DNA of 20,007 nucleotides. It comes from a virus. Below the pieces are notes generated by a model. It made no database searches. It was not told where the DNA came from and was given only the letters and a program-made list of their open reading frames with translations. Below, in pieces: positions 7,164 to 14,577 of this stretch. How positions within the stretch are numbered: position 1 is the stretch's first letter; every line of letters starts with the position of its first letter. The position numbers and the translations under genes were made by a program. The stretch lies in IMG/VR virus record IMGVR_UViG_3300034096_000126, positions 1 to 20,007 of that record, one strand, 5' to 3'.

Positions 7164-7652
7164 TCAGTTGGTGTACGTCGTGTTGGGCGAGAGCGCCACG
7201 CCAAGCTGGCCGCTGACGGCCCGGAGGACACCCTTGGAAGCGGCATCCCACGGAGCCTGCTCGCCCTTGGAGAGCCGAGCCACGGTGTAGATCGACCCGG
7301 TGGCTTGGCCGGTTGCCAGAACGCGGAGATAGCGGCCGGACTGCCCCTTGAGGTCGATGTCGAACCGGATGTCGTTGTCCGAGGTGGTGTTGGCAGGGTT
7401 CGGGATGGTGAACCCGCCGCTGCCACCGCCGACGAACGCCGTGATGTCGCTGTAGGTCGTCCCGTCCCCCTGCTGGAGCTTGAGGACCGTGGCGACAGCC
7501 GAGTTTGTCCCGGCAGCGGCCACCTTCTCGAACACGACGTCGATCGACACGTGGCCGAAGCCGAGCGTGTCGATCACGGGGGAGTGGGTCTGGCTGGACG
7601 TCAGGTTCTCGTCCAACTGGGCAAACGTCTTGGAAGCCGAGACGAAGTTCAC
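7164..7652 (-). CDS. Probable capsid decoration / accessory head protein
   Basis: 162 residues from GTG 7650-7652, with AGGAG 7 bases upstream. I do not recognise a named family. The sequence is beta-rich and full of Gly, Thr, Asn and Ser, with no cysteine, signal peptide or membrane segment; example segments are FGHVSIDVVFEKVAAAGTNS and DIDLKGQSGRYLRVLATG. It directly follows the major capsid gene, where many HK97-type phages encode a decoration, cement or head-fibre protein. Its leader resembles the capsid leader near the ribosome binding site, and GC hairpins stand on both sides of the gene, giving it its own expression unit. All of this fits an abundant virion protein. The role is inferred from context. 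Confidence 0.6.
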   Translation of the reverse strand: MNFVSASKTFAQLDENLTSSQTHSPVIDTLGFGHVSIDVVFEKVAAAGTNSAVATVLKLQQGDGTTYSDITAFVGGGSGGFTIPNPANTTSDNDIRFDIDLKGQSGRYLRVLATGQATGSIYTVARLSKGEQAPWDAASKGVLRAVSGQLGVALSPNTTYTN

Positions 7653-7704
7653 GGGGATGCTCCTGCGGGTGGCGGTCGTGGACGGGGATGCGGTGTGCGA
7701 TTCC

Positions 7705-7737
7705 GCCGGGGGAGGGGAGGGCGACCCCTCCCCCGGC
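7705..7737 (-). terminator. 13-bp GC hairpin downstream of major capsid gene
   Basis: Perfect inverted repeat: 13-base arms at 7705-7717 and 7725-7737, loop of 7 bases, starting 10 bases after the capsid stop on the minus strand. There is no U-tract after it (GGAAUCGC), so it is more likely a transcript-stabilising or pausing hairpin than a simple intrinsic terminator. Confidence 0.55.
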
Positions 7738-7747
7738 GTCAGGTCAC

Positions 7748-9124
7748 TCAGGCAGCGAACTTGAGGGCCACGACAGGCCCGGCCTTCGTGGACGAGCCGA
7801 CGTCGTGGCAGACCATCGAGGCGCGAGTCGTGGCGAACGTGAAGGTCTGGTCGTATTCCATGTAGCGATCGGTGCTGGTCTTGAGGGCCACGGCCCGACG
7901 ATCGCCGAACGAAGCGGCCTGCGAAAGATCGCCGAACACGCAGGCGATCTTGTTGGCCGTGCCGGTCAGGTCGCCCAGCATCGACACGACTTGGACCACC
8001 GGGTAGCCAAGGAACGTCTCGGGCATCGCGGTGGCCGCGTCACCCTTGGCGTTGCCAGAGAGCGTCACCGACAGCCGAGCCATCGCCGCAGCCCACCCAG
8101 CCGGACTGATGTACCACTTCGCGTTCCGGCGAGCATAGACCGGGAGCCTCGCCAGCATGGAGGTGAAGTCGGGCATGGTCAGGGTGTCGAACGTGTTGCG
8201 GCTGGTGCCAGCCGTCACGATGCCCTTGTTGCTCGCCACGTTGGTGATCGCGCTCACGATCCCCACCGTGCCGTGGTAAGCGGGCGAGCCATCACCGATG
8301 AACCCGGCGTCGTCGAACGCGACCGCGAAGGCGTAGGCCGTTTCGAACGCCAGTTCTTCAGCCAGCGAGATGGGGCTGTCCTCGATGAGCGAGTTGGGGG
8401 TGCGGTTGCCCACGCCCCACAGCTTCGCCACCATCTCGACTTGGTTGTAGACGATCTGCGACTCGGTCGGCGTGTCGTTCTCCCCGATCGGGATGGCCGA
8501 CAGACCGCCGACCCGACGCGGCATGAACATCTGGTCGGACGTCATCTTCCGACGCTTCGCCTCGCGGGGGAACACGCCATAGTCCTCCAGCAGCCGGATC
8601 ACCTCGTTGGCGAACTCCGGGGCGACGAGAACACCGCCAAGCTCGTTGACCGAGCCGGACTGCGCCCGCACCTCATGCTCGATGCACCACCGACGAGCCT
8701 CGGCGTCACCGAACACGTAGCCGCGAAGGTGCATCCCGGCCCGCAAGGCCCGCTCCTCGGCGTTCGGCCCCTGGAAGTGCTTGAGCCGACCGTGTGCCTT
8801 CGGCACGGCGGGGATCGACCGCCGCTCGGGCTGCTTGCTGGCGTTCGTCTCGCCATCGCCGGTGCTGGCGGTGTCGTTCGCAGGCTTGCTGGCCGGAGCG
8901 CCACGGTCGATGATCGACCGCAGTTCGGCTTGACGCGCGTCCATGCGCTTGTGGAACTCGACCCGCTCCTTGATCTTGGCGGCTCGCTCCGACAGAGTCT
9001 CCATCTGCTTGACGGAGTCCTCGCTCATCTGCTCGCCTTCGGGGACGACGTCCTCAAGGGCGCCCATCTCCGCGAGAACGCTGGTCAGTTCATCGAGCAG
9101 TGCCTTGATCTGGGAAGACGCCAC
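7748..9124 (-). CDS. Major capsid protein, HK97 fold, with N-terminal scaffold (delta) domain
   Basis: 458 residues from GTG 9122-9124, chosen because AGGAG lies 8 bases upstream; the frame is open 24 codons further but that part is the leader. Residues 1-75 are a charged coiled coil (IKALLDELTSVLAEMGALED and on), followed by a flexible Pro/Thr/Ser linker to about 110. This is the usual self-scaffolding delta domain removed by the prohead protease. The capsid core begins around residue 155 with NELGGVLVAPEFANEVIRLL, then MPRRVGGLSAIPIGEND, DAGFIGDGSPAYHGTVGI and WYISPAGWAAAMARL, all standard for the HK97 capsid family. The gene lies after the protease and a small zinc ribbon. A strong leader before it and a hairpin after it suggest separate high-level expression. 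Confidence 0.93.
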   Translation of the reverse strand: MASSQIKALLDELTSVLAEMGALEDVVPEGEQMSEDSVKQMETLSERAAKIKERVEFHKRMDARQAELRSIIDRGAPASKPANDTASTGDGETNASKQPERRSIPAVPKAHGRLKHFQGPNAEERALRAGMHLRGYVFGDAEARRWCIEHEVRAQSGSVNELGGVLVAPEFANEVIRLLEDYGVFPREAKRRKMTSDQMFMPRRVGGLSAIPIGENDTPTESQIVYNQVEMVAKLWGVGNRTPNSLIEDSPISLAEELAFETAYAFAVAFDDAGFIGDGSPAYHGTVGIVSAITNVASNKGIVTAGTSRNTFDTLTMPDFTSMLARLPVYARRNAKWYISPAGWAAAMARLSVTLSGNAKGDAATAMPETFLGYPVVQVVSMLGDLTGTANKIACVFGDLSQAASFGDRRAVALKTSTDRYMEYDQTFTFATTRASMVCHDVGSSTKAGPVVALKFAA

Positions 9125-9207
9125 GGGGGGGACTCCTGTGCGGGTGCGGTGGTACGCGAATCGCGTCCCCCGCACTTTCTCCCCAGCCGCCCCCACCCTT
9201 GCAGTTC
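9125..9207 (-). promoter_or_regulatory. Major capsid gene leader: 17-base element, hairpin, ribosome binding site
   Basis: On the minus strand the leader starts with GAACTGCAAGGGTGGGG (9191-9207), then GAGAAAG. A 30-base imperfect stem-loop follows (9145-9174; outer stem TGCGG/CCGCA, inner stem ACGCGA/TCGCGT), then CCCGCACAGGAG with AGGAG at 9133-9137, 8 bases before the GTG. The tail-tube leader at 4349-4410 has the same elements without the stem-loop. Promoter function is possible but no standard promoter boxes were recognised. Confidence 0.5.
9191..9207 (-). repeat. 17-base direct repeat, copy 2
   Basis: Identical to 4394-4410 (GAACTGCAAGGGTGGGG on the minus strand). Located in the 99-base non-coding gap between the zinc-ribbon gene and the capsid gene. 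Confidence 0.85.
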
Positions 9208-9223
9208 CGGGGCGTGTGTTTTA

Positions 9224-9391
9224 TTACGCGCGCCTCCGCACCTCGGCTGCTGCGACGACCTGTTTGTCGGTCACCTTGCAGCGGTCGCAGCGCAGATAGC
9301 GGACCTGACGCTCGCCGCAGCGGACGCTGCTCACCGTGACGAACCTTCCTGCCCGGCAATCCGGGCATCGGTCACCCGATCGTGCGGCCAT
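9224..9391 (-). CDS. Small zinc-ribbon protein
   Basis: 55 residues from ATG 9389-9391, beginning 18 bases before the end of the protease coding frame. The sequence carries two CxxC pairs, CPDC (residues 9-12) and CDRC (35-38), separated by a beta-hairpin-like stretch with RCGERQVRYLR, which is a classic zinc ribbon. The C-terminus is basic (EVRRRA). Zinc ribbons of this size in phages, such as the Com-like proteins, bind nucleic acid and can act as translational or transcriptional regulators. Here it lies immediately upstream of the capsid leader with its 17-base element, so a regulatory role on capsid expression is possible but unproven. Its stop is TAA followed directly by another TAA. Confidence 0.68.
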   Translation of the reverse strand: MAARSGDRCPDCRAGRFVTVSSVRCGERQVRYLRCDRCKVTDKQVVAAAEVRRRA

Positions 9392-10409
9392 GCTGCTTGA
9401 GAAACTCCCGGTATTCAGCCGAACGGCGAACAGGCACCGCAGCCCGCTTCGCCACTCGCGCCCGAAGGAACTGGTCGAGCGAACGCTTTGCCACCTCGAC
9501 GTCAGACTCGGGGTAGGCGGGGAAGGTCGTTGGCGAGACGTCGTAGAGCGCCTCGACTTCCATGACGGTGCGGACCGAGCGGCCATCCTCGACCGTCCAT
9601 CGGTCGCCGTCCGGTGCCGTGACGAACCCGAACGACGAGCCACGAACGATTCCGTCCTCGATATTCATCCGAAGGTCTTGGCCGTAGGACGTTCGCGGGA
9701 ACGGGAACTCGTACCGCAGGCCACGCTCGTCCGTGACCAGCTTGAGCGTGTCAGGGTAGCGGGCCAGCGGGTAGTTGGCGTCGTGGTTCCACAGCGCGCG
9801 TGTCTCGACGCTCTGAGGCGACTTGCTACGGGAAAGCACCCGGTCAAAGGCACGCGGGTCGATCCGCTCTACGAAGTCGCCGCCTGCGTCCCGAAGGTCG
9901 AGGGACAGAATCCCAAAAACGCTGGCGTAGCCGACGCACCATTCCCGCTGGGTCACGGTGGGTTGGCCGTCAACAATGACTTCTTCGGCTCGCGTCTCGA
10001 CGCGGATCGCCGGGAAAGCCACGCTTGCGTTGAGCAGCGAGCGACGTTCGATCTTCATGGTGATGCTCCTCTCGTCAGCGGCGTTCATCTGTTCCACTAG
10101 CTTGCGGCTCCACGACCATCCGGCGTCGGACCCCCACAATGCCCAAGAGATTCTCCCGTTAGAGGGAAACCCCGGCGACCCCGGCGACCAGCCTTCTCCC
10201 TGCTTGTCCGACTGATGCCGGTCGAAATACGCCTTCATCCTGCGGGCCGTCTCTGGGCTGATCTTCGTGCCGTTCGACAAGTCTCGGGCGCGAGCGATGC
10301 CGACTGCGGTTCCTCCACGGCCGAACTCGCGTCGCCACGCCAATCCCTTCTCGGCCTCGGATCGCACTCCCTTCGGAGGCGTGAAGTCGATGTGGTCGTA
10401 CTTCGCCAT
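9372..10409 (-). CDS. HK97-type prohead protease with extra N-terminal domain
   Basis: 345 residues from ATG 10407-10409, overlapping the portal stop as TGATG, with GGGAG 6 bases upstream. Residues 1-110 form a separate domain (KGLAWRREFGRGGTAVGIAR, then ISPETARRMKAYFDRH and GRISWALWGSDAG) seen in various phage head genes; its role is unclear. Residues 118-345 are the protease: YASVFGILSLDL, the catalytic His in ALWNHDANYPL (H209), and the catalytic Ser in GIVRGSSFGF (S258 or S259), the S78/U35-type prohead protease pattern. It would cleave the capsid delta domain during maturation. Residue 118 is a Met with its own very strong ribosome binding site, so a 228-residue protease may also be made, close to the usual family length. 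Confidence 0.9.
   Translation of the reverse strand: MAKYDHIDFTPPKGVRSEAEKGLAWRREFGRGGTAVGIARARDLSNGTKISPETARRMKAYFDRHQSDKQGEGWSPGSPGFPSNGRISWALWGSDAGWSWSRKLVEQMNAADERSITMKIERRSLLNASVAFPAIRVETRAEEVIVDGQPTVTQREWCVGYASVFGILSLDLRDAGGDFVERIDPRAFDRVLSRSKSPQSVETRALWNHDANYPLARYPDTLKLVTDERGLRYEFPFPRTSYGQDLRMNIEDGIVRGSSFGFVTAPDGDRWTVEDGRSVRTVMEVEALYDVSPTTFPAYPESDVEVAKRSLDQFLRARVAKRAAVPVRRSAEYREFLKQHGRTIG
10056..10073 (-). promoter_or_regulatory. Internal ribosome binding site and start within protease gene
   Basis: GAGAGGAG (10066-10073) lies 7 bases before an in-frame ATG (10056-10058). Initiation here gives MKIERRSLLNASV and a 228-residue protein, essentially the bare protease domain. This is one of the best Shine-Dalgarno sequences in the window, in the middle of an open frame. 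Confidence 0.62.
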
Positions 10410-11935
10410 CACAAGCTCCCTGATGTCGCGGATGCTGGCTGTACCGGCGCGGAAACGCTCGCATCGGGCTGGCTTGTGTCGCTCCCAAGAACGATCTTCG
10501 CCGCCTCCTGCCTGCTGAGCGTCGGAAACGCAACGGCAAGCAACTCAATCGCCGATGAACGGGACAGCGCCCCGGCAGAGACTTGCGACAGCACTTGGAG
10601 GACACCACCGATGTCCACGGTCGTCGCGGCGTTCTTCGCGGCGGCGGCAGCGGCGTTCGTTGCGGCCTGCTCCAGCGTCTGCATGTTCATCTGGACGAAC
10701 CGCTGGTCGCCGCCGTCGACGCGGTTCTTTCCTTCGGCCGTCCTGACCTCGTTGACAGACAGCCAGCCGTCCTGCAATCCGCTGTGGTAGTAGGCAGACC
10801 GACCGGCCGCGTCCCCACGCATGAGTGCGGTCGTGTCGAACTCCGGGTAGAACCCTGCCTCACGGTCGCGGTAAGTCAACAGGTCGCGGCAGATCGTCGT
10901 CTCAAAGCGGCGAATCCACGCCATCATCGTGTAGGTCAGGAAGTCCAGACCCTGCTGCTCGATGTTGTTGTTCGTGGAGCGGTCGAGCATCCCAACCAGA
11001 TGCGGAGGGACGCCCATGATCCGGCAGATTTCCTCGGCTTGAAACTTCCGCGTCTCAAGGAACTGGCTGTCGGCGTTGTTGCCCTCAAACGGGATCGGCT
11101 TGAGTCCTCCCGTCAGGATCGCCGGACGATGCGCTCTCGACGCCCCGCGATGAACCTTCTCCCACGTGTAGCGAATCTCATCCCTTGCTTCCTTGCTCAA
11201 CTCGTCAGTGTCCGTGGACAGGATGATCCCCGGCCTCGCACCGTTGCCGAAGTACGCGGCACCGTGAATCTCGCACGCGCGGGCAAGGCCGATGGCGTCC
11301 TGAGACACCTCGTAGGGAACGATGCCGTTGACGCCATCGTTCGTCAGCCAGCGAAAATGCGTCACCTGTTCCTGGCGGTACGGCTGGTCCTGCCCGTTGG
11401 CGTCTTTGTAGAAGTACCCCAGCCGACCGTCCTCAAGGCGGGAGCAAGTCATGCGCGTCGGATGAAGCGGCAGGAGCGCCACGACACGGGGCTGCTCCAA
11501 GCCGATCTCACTGTCTATCGAGTAGATTTTCTCGTCCATCGCCTGACCGCTCGTCCCGAGGTGGATCACCTTCTGAGTGACCCACTCCCAAGTCGTCTGC
11601 CACGAGTTTGGCCCGTGGTTGAATAGGCGATGAAGCCAATGATCGACGGCAACCCGCTCGCCGTCCGGCGTTCGCTGCATGATCCGAAGCGGGAGATTGG
11701 CGAGCGTTTCGCCAATGACCCGAAGGCAGGCGAGATAGACCGTCGATCGCATCACCTCGTCAGCGTCGACCTTGATGCCAGACGGATTGCTGTGCGTGGC
11801 CGACAGGAATCGCCCCGCGTCGTTGTCCCAAAGGAAGTTGCGGGACGACACGCCGTTGTCGAACCTCACGCTGCGGTCGCCGGTCGGCTCGGAGAAGTCG
11901 TCAGGGAGCCACAGCAGTCGAGAGGCAGCGATCAT
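10409..11935 (-). CDS. Portal protein (HK97 family)
   Basis: 508 residues from ATG 11933-11935, overlapping the terminase stop as ATGA; an in-frame extension upstream lies inside terminase and is rejected. HK97-family portal features: STVYLACLRVIGETLANLPL (about 65-84), the stem/crown region, and the hallmark FQAEEICRIMGVPPHLVG (about 298-315) followed by TNNNIEQQGLDFLTYTM (321-337). The last 60 residues are Ala/Thr/Ser-rich and likely flexible. The dodecameric portal forms the unique capsid vertex, docks the terminase and later the connector. Gene order terminase, portal, protease, capsid is the standard HK97-like arrangement. Confidence 0.93.
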   Translation of the reverse strand: MIAASRLLWLPDDFSEPTGDRSVRFDNGVSSRNFLWDNDAGRFLSATHSNPSGIKVDADEVMRSTVYLACLRVIGETLANLPLRIMQRTPDGERVAVDHWLHRLFNHGPNSWQTTWEWVTQKVIHLGTSGQAMDEKIYSIDSEIGLEQPRVVALLPLHPTRMTCSRLEDGRLGYFYKDANGQDQPYRQEQVTHFRWLTNDGVNGIVPYEVSQDAIGLARACEIHGAAYFGNGARPGIILSTDTDELSKEARDEIRYTWEKVHRGASRAHRPAILTGGLKPIPFEGNNADSQFLETRKFQAEEICRIMGVPPHLVGMLDRSTNNNIEQQGLDFLTYTMMAWIRRFETTICRDLLTYRDREAGFYPEFDTTALMRGDAAGRSAYYHSGLQDGWLSVNEVRTAEGKNRVDGGDQRFVQMNMQTLEQAATNAAAAAAKNAATTVDIGGVLQVLSQVSAGALSRSSAIELLAVAFPTLSRQEAAKIVLGSDTSQPDASVSAPVQPASATSGSL

Positions 11936-13563
11936 AGGACGATGATTCCCGGCTTTGGCTTCGGTGCCTTGTTGACGATCTGCTCTTGCTCCCACCACCC
12001 GAGAGCGAAGATGAGGGCCACGATCCCGTCGATGCGGCCGTTCGACTTCTTCTTGACCGGCCGCATGTCCTCGTAGGCGTTCGTCTCGACCGTCACCGCC
12101 GCTGCCTGTGCCGACAGGGCAGGATTGCCGCCGTGCCGCACCTTCCGTTCCAGCACGAGCGCTTCCAGCCGCTTCGTCGGCGCCGACATGGCGCGAAACG
12201 ACTGCGGGTATTCTTTGACGTTAAGCCCCTCCCCTTGCAGTTCCACGGCAAGCTGCGTGGCACCAGTGATGTCCACGACGATCTGTTCGATCTGGTGATT
12301 CTTGGCGTACTCCAGCACCCACTCACGAATCCGGGCATGGTCGATGACGTCGCCGTCTGTCGCGTAAATCCAGCCCTCCTCGACCCAGCGGCCGTAGGGG
12401 AGATGGTCCCGACGCTCGGCCTCCGCGACACGATCCTTGGGCATGAAAAGCATCGTCTCGACGTCGAACGTGCCGTCTTCGTTGGGGAACAGGGCAGATG
12501 CCGCAGAGAAGTCGATCCGCTTGGACAAGTCCATGCCCAAGATGCACTTCCGGCCAGACAAGTCGCCCGGAGTGGCATTGCAGGCGTTCCACCGTTCGGG
12601 ATCAATCCAGCGGTCAGCGGACTCTGTCCAGACACCGAGCGAGCGTCTCAGCCAGCCATTGAGCTTGGTCGGCTTGTTCTTGGCCTCCATCGCGTCTGAC
12701 GCGAACGATTCCATCGTCATGGTGATGCCCATGCCGGGATTGCATCGCCGCCACACCTCCGGGTCGAAGTAGTCTTCTCCGATCGCTGGCCCGTAGATTT
12801 TTCCGTAGAAGCGGGGGTCATAGGCAGGGTTTGCGATGACTTGCTCGGCGTACTCGTGCTGCTCCCAGCACAGGCTTTGCCGGTCGCTTCCCGCCGTCGT
12901 GATCGTGATGAGGAGCGGGTGCTTTCTGGAGCGGCCTGCGTAGCGGAGCGAGTCCCAGAGAAGACGGTCGGTCTGCGTGTGAAGCTCGTCGAAGAACACG
13001 AACGAGTACGACGGACCCTCGGCCGCGCCAGCGTCACGGGAGATGACGGACAGGCTGGACCCGCTTGCACGATGGAAGATGGTCTTTGTCGACCGGACGA
13101 CCTCAAGCTCATAGGCCAGCGCTGGGGATCGCTGGATCATGTCGGCCATCTCGTTGAAGATGATCGACGCCTGCCCGCGAGTCTTGGCCGCGATACAGCC
13201 AAGCGCTCCCGGCTCGTCATCTCCGATCAACTGGTAGGTGCCGAGCCATGCCAACGCACTTGACTTGGCGTTCTTTTTTGGCACCTCGATATAGACGACC
13301 CTGTACCTTCGCAGTCGCTCTGGCGTGTCTTCACGCCAACCATAGATCGGGCGGATCAGCCACTCACGATGCCAGTCGATCAACTTGACCGGCTCGCCTG
13401 CCTTCGCTGTCGGGGAGTCCTTCGTGTGGCAGCAGAGCGACTCGATGAAGTCCTCGACGGCCAGCGCCTTGGCCTCGTCGTAGACGAATCCGGGGATGTA
13501 TTCAGCTTGCCGAATGGCGGGCACGCCACTGAGCCAGGGGGGAGGTGGGGCTGCTGCTTCCAT
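11932..13563 (-). CDS. terL: Terminase large subunit (ATPase and nuclease)
   Basis: 543 residues from ATG 13561-13563, with AGGTGA upstream, overlapping the small-subunit gene by 62 bases. The ATPase has a phage-type Walker A, VPKKNAKSS (94-102), and a Walker B with catalytic Glu, SFVFFDELHT (187-196), followed by a coupling motif around ITITTAGS. The nuclease domain has the expected acidic residues: GMDLSKRIDFSA (D345), IVVDITGA (D431) and GRIDGIVA (D512). It packages DNA into proheads and cuts it. The protein resembles HK97/phage terminases paired with P27-type small subunits. An in-frame GTG about 36 bases downstream is an alternative start. Confidence 0.94.
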   Translation of the reverse strand: MEAAAPPPPWLSGVPAIRQAEYIPGFVYDEAKALAVEDFIESLCCHTKDSPTAKAGEPVKLIDWHREWLIRPIYGWREDTPERLRRYRVVYIEVPKKNAKSSALAWLGTYQLIGDDEPGALGCIAAKTRGQASIIFNEMADMIQRSPALAYELEVVRSTKTIFHRASGSSLSVISRDAGAAEGPSYSFVFFDELHTQTDRLLWDSLRYAGRSRKHPLLITITTAGSDRQSLCWEQHEYAEQVIANPAYDPRFYGKIYGPAIGEDYFDPEVWRRCNPGMGITMTMESFASDAMEAKNKPTKLNGWLRRSLGVWTESADRWIDPERWNACNATPGDLSGRKCILGMDLSKRIDFSAASALFPNEDGTFDVETMLFMPKDRVAEAERRDHLPYGRWVEEGWIYATDGDVIDHARIREWVLEYAKNHQIEQIVVDITGATQLAVELQGEGLNVKEYPQSFRAMSAPTKRLEALVLERKVRHGGNPALSAQAAAVTVETNAYEDMRPVKKKSNGRIDGIVALIFALGWWEQEQIVNKAPKPKPGIIVL

Positions 13564-14020
13564 GCACGTTCACCTGCGACCTGCTGCTGGGCGTCATCCC
13601 GAACTCTTGCTCGATCCGAAGCATTGCGGCGTGGTGCCGGTACATCTGTGTCGCCCACGGCGCGACCTGCGTGTACTTGATCCGCAGCTTCCCCGGCTCG
13701 CGGTTGGGGTCTTGCTCCCAATGCGTGTACTCCTCGCCGGCGACCTTCACCTTCTCATAGCAGGCAAGGTACTGAGCGGCCGTGATGCAGTAGCGGATCA
13801 AAACCGGAACGTCGGCCTGAGTCAGAACGCGAGCGGAAGACAGCCTCGCCACGGTGTCCCGCCAGACCTCAGCGGCCTTTCCCTCCAGCACCGCCGGTGG
13901 CGGGCAGTCCCCCGACACCGGCTCAAACACCGGCTCGCCGCCGTTGAATTGCTTCTTGCTCGGGTTGCCCTTGAGCATCGAGATGACGGTTGGTTCTGGC
14001 GCCGGACCACGCTTGCCCAT
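13502..14020 (-). CDS. terS: Terminase small subunit (P27 family)
   Basis: 172 residues from ATG 14018-14020, overlapping the kinase stop as TGATG, with GGAG 8 bases upstream. The N-terminal motif GKRGPAPEPTVISMLKGNPS is the clear signature of P27-family small terminases. It is followed by a helical core (EVWRDTVARLSSARVLTQAD, then a helix around AAQYLACYEKVKVAGEEY) and a basic, Ser-rich tail. It recognises phage DNA and stimulates the large subunit. P27-type phages normally carry an HNH endonuclease gene next door; here the HNH gene lies about 4.4 kb upstream in the same transcription unit, separated by the modification cassette. Confidence 0.9.
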   Translation of the reverse strand: MGKRGPAPEPTVISMLKGNPSKKQFNGGEPVFEPVSGDCPPPAVLEGKAAEVWRDTVARLSSARVLTQADVPVLIRYCITAAQYLACYEKVKVAGEEYTHWEQDPNREPGKLRIKYTQVAPWATQMYRHHAAMLRIEQEFGMTPSSRSQVNVHGSSSPTSPLAQWRARHSAS

Positions 14021-14577
14021 CAGGTTTTCTCCGAAAGCACGGATTCCCAAACAATACGCGACAGCGCCGCTGCCTCAAAACTTGAGTCCAGCCGGTAGGT
14101 GCCGGGGAACTGCATCGCCAGATTGTGGTGCTTGGTGACTCGCCCGCTGACCCAGGCTTCGGACTGCGCCGGGAGCCTGTGCTGGCGCGCCCGCATCTTT
14201 CTCCTCGCGTCCGCGAGCGCGTCGTCGCAGGACAGGTAGAACGCCAGCAGGCGGTAGTGCTTCTCCACCTCGCCGAAAAACCGCAGATTCGCCAGCCGAT
14301 CCCCCTCGGCGAACACCAGACCGCCGGCTTTGCATTTCCGCATCGCCGGCACCCAGCGTCCGGCGTCAGCCACGGCCGTGTAGGACAGCGTGTCGGTCCC
14401 GCCGAACGGCCACGCATCAGACCCCAGGACGCCAAACAGACCGCCGCCCCAGGAGTAGCCGCGGTGCTTGATCGGCGTCATGGCTGAGTAGAGCATCATC
14501 CCGCGGCGGCAGACCTCCCGCATCAGCGTCGTTTTGCCGCTGCCCGGCTGCCCGAAAACGTAGACGAAGGTGTTCAT
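14020..14577 (-). CDS. P-loop kinase, predicted 5-hydroxymethyl-pyrimidine DNA kinase
   Basis: 185 residues from ATG 14575-14577, overlapping the oxygenase stop as ATGA. The Walker A motif is GQPGSGKTT (9-17). The rest matches, by eye, the 5-hydroxymethyl-uracil DNA kinase type rather than adenylate kinases: PFGGTDTLS (57-65), VFAEGDRLANLRFF (88-101), an RR..R cluster (125-131) and AWVSGRVTKHHNLA (141-154). Known family members phosphorylate the hydroxymethyl group of 5-hmU in phage DNA, activating it for later substitution. The context supports this: it follows a TET/JBP-type hydroxylase and a pyrophosphorylase/transferase-like protein. No Shine-Dalgarno sequence precedes it; instead a 21-base palindrome abuts the start, so translation is probably coupled to the upstream gene. 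Confidence 0.76.
   Translation of the reverse strand: MNTFVYVFGQPGSGKTTLMREVCRRGMMLYSAMTPIKHRGYSWGGGLFGVLGSDAWPFGGTDTLSYTAVADAGRWVPAMRKCKAGGLVFAEGDRLANLRFFGEVEKHYRLLAFYLSCDDALADARRKMRARQHRLPAQSEAWVSGRVTKHHNLAMQFPGTYRLDSSFEAAALSRIVWESVLSEKT

Noticed and set aside
7070-7426. Upstream extension of the glycosyltransferase-like frame
   Set aside because: It would cross the decoration gene and a perfect hairpin. The translation there is low-complexity Arg/Ser/Pro, and a good start with GGAG is available at 7069.
7505-9400. A 631-codon open frame on the plus strand
   Set aside because: It is antisense to the capsid and decoration genes. Its translation is Arg/Gly/His/Pro-rich with no domain, as expected for the shadow of GC-rich minus-strand codons.
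9392-9643. Upstream extension of the zinc-ribbon frame
   Set aside because: It lies within the protease gene and is Arg/Ser-rich without motifs; the Cys pairs start only after 9391.
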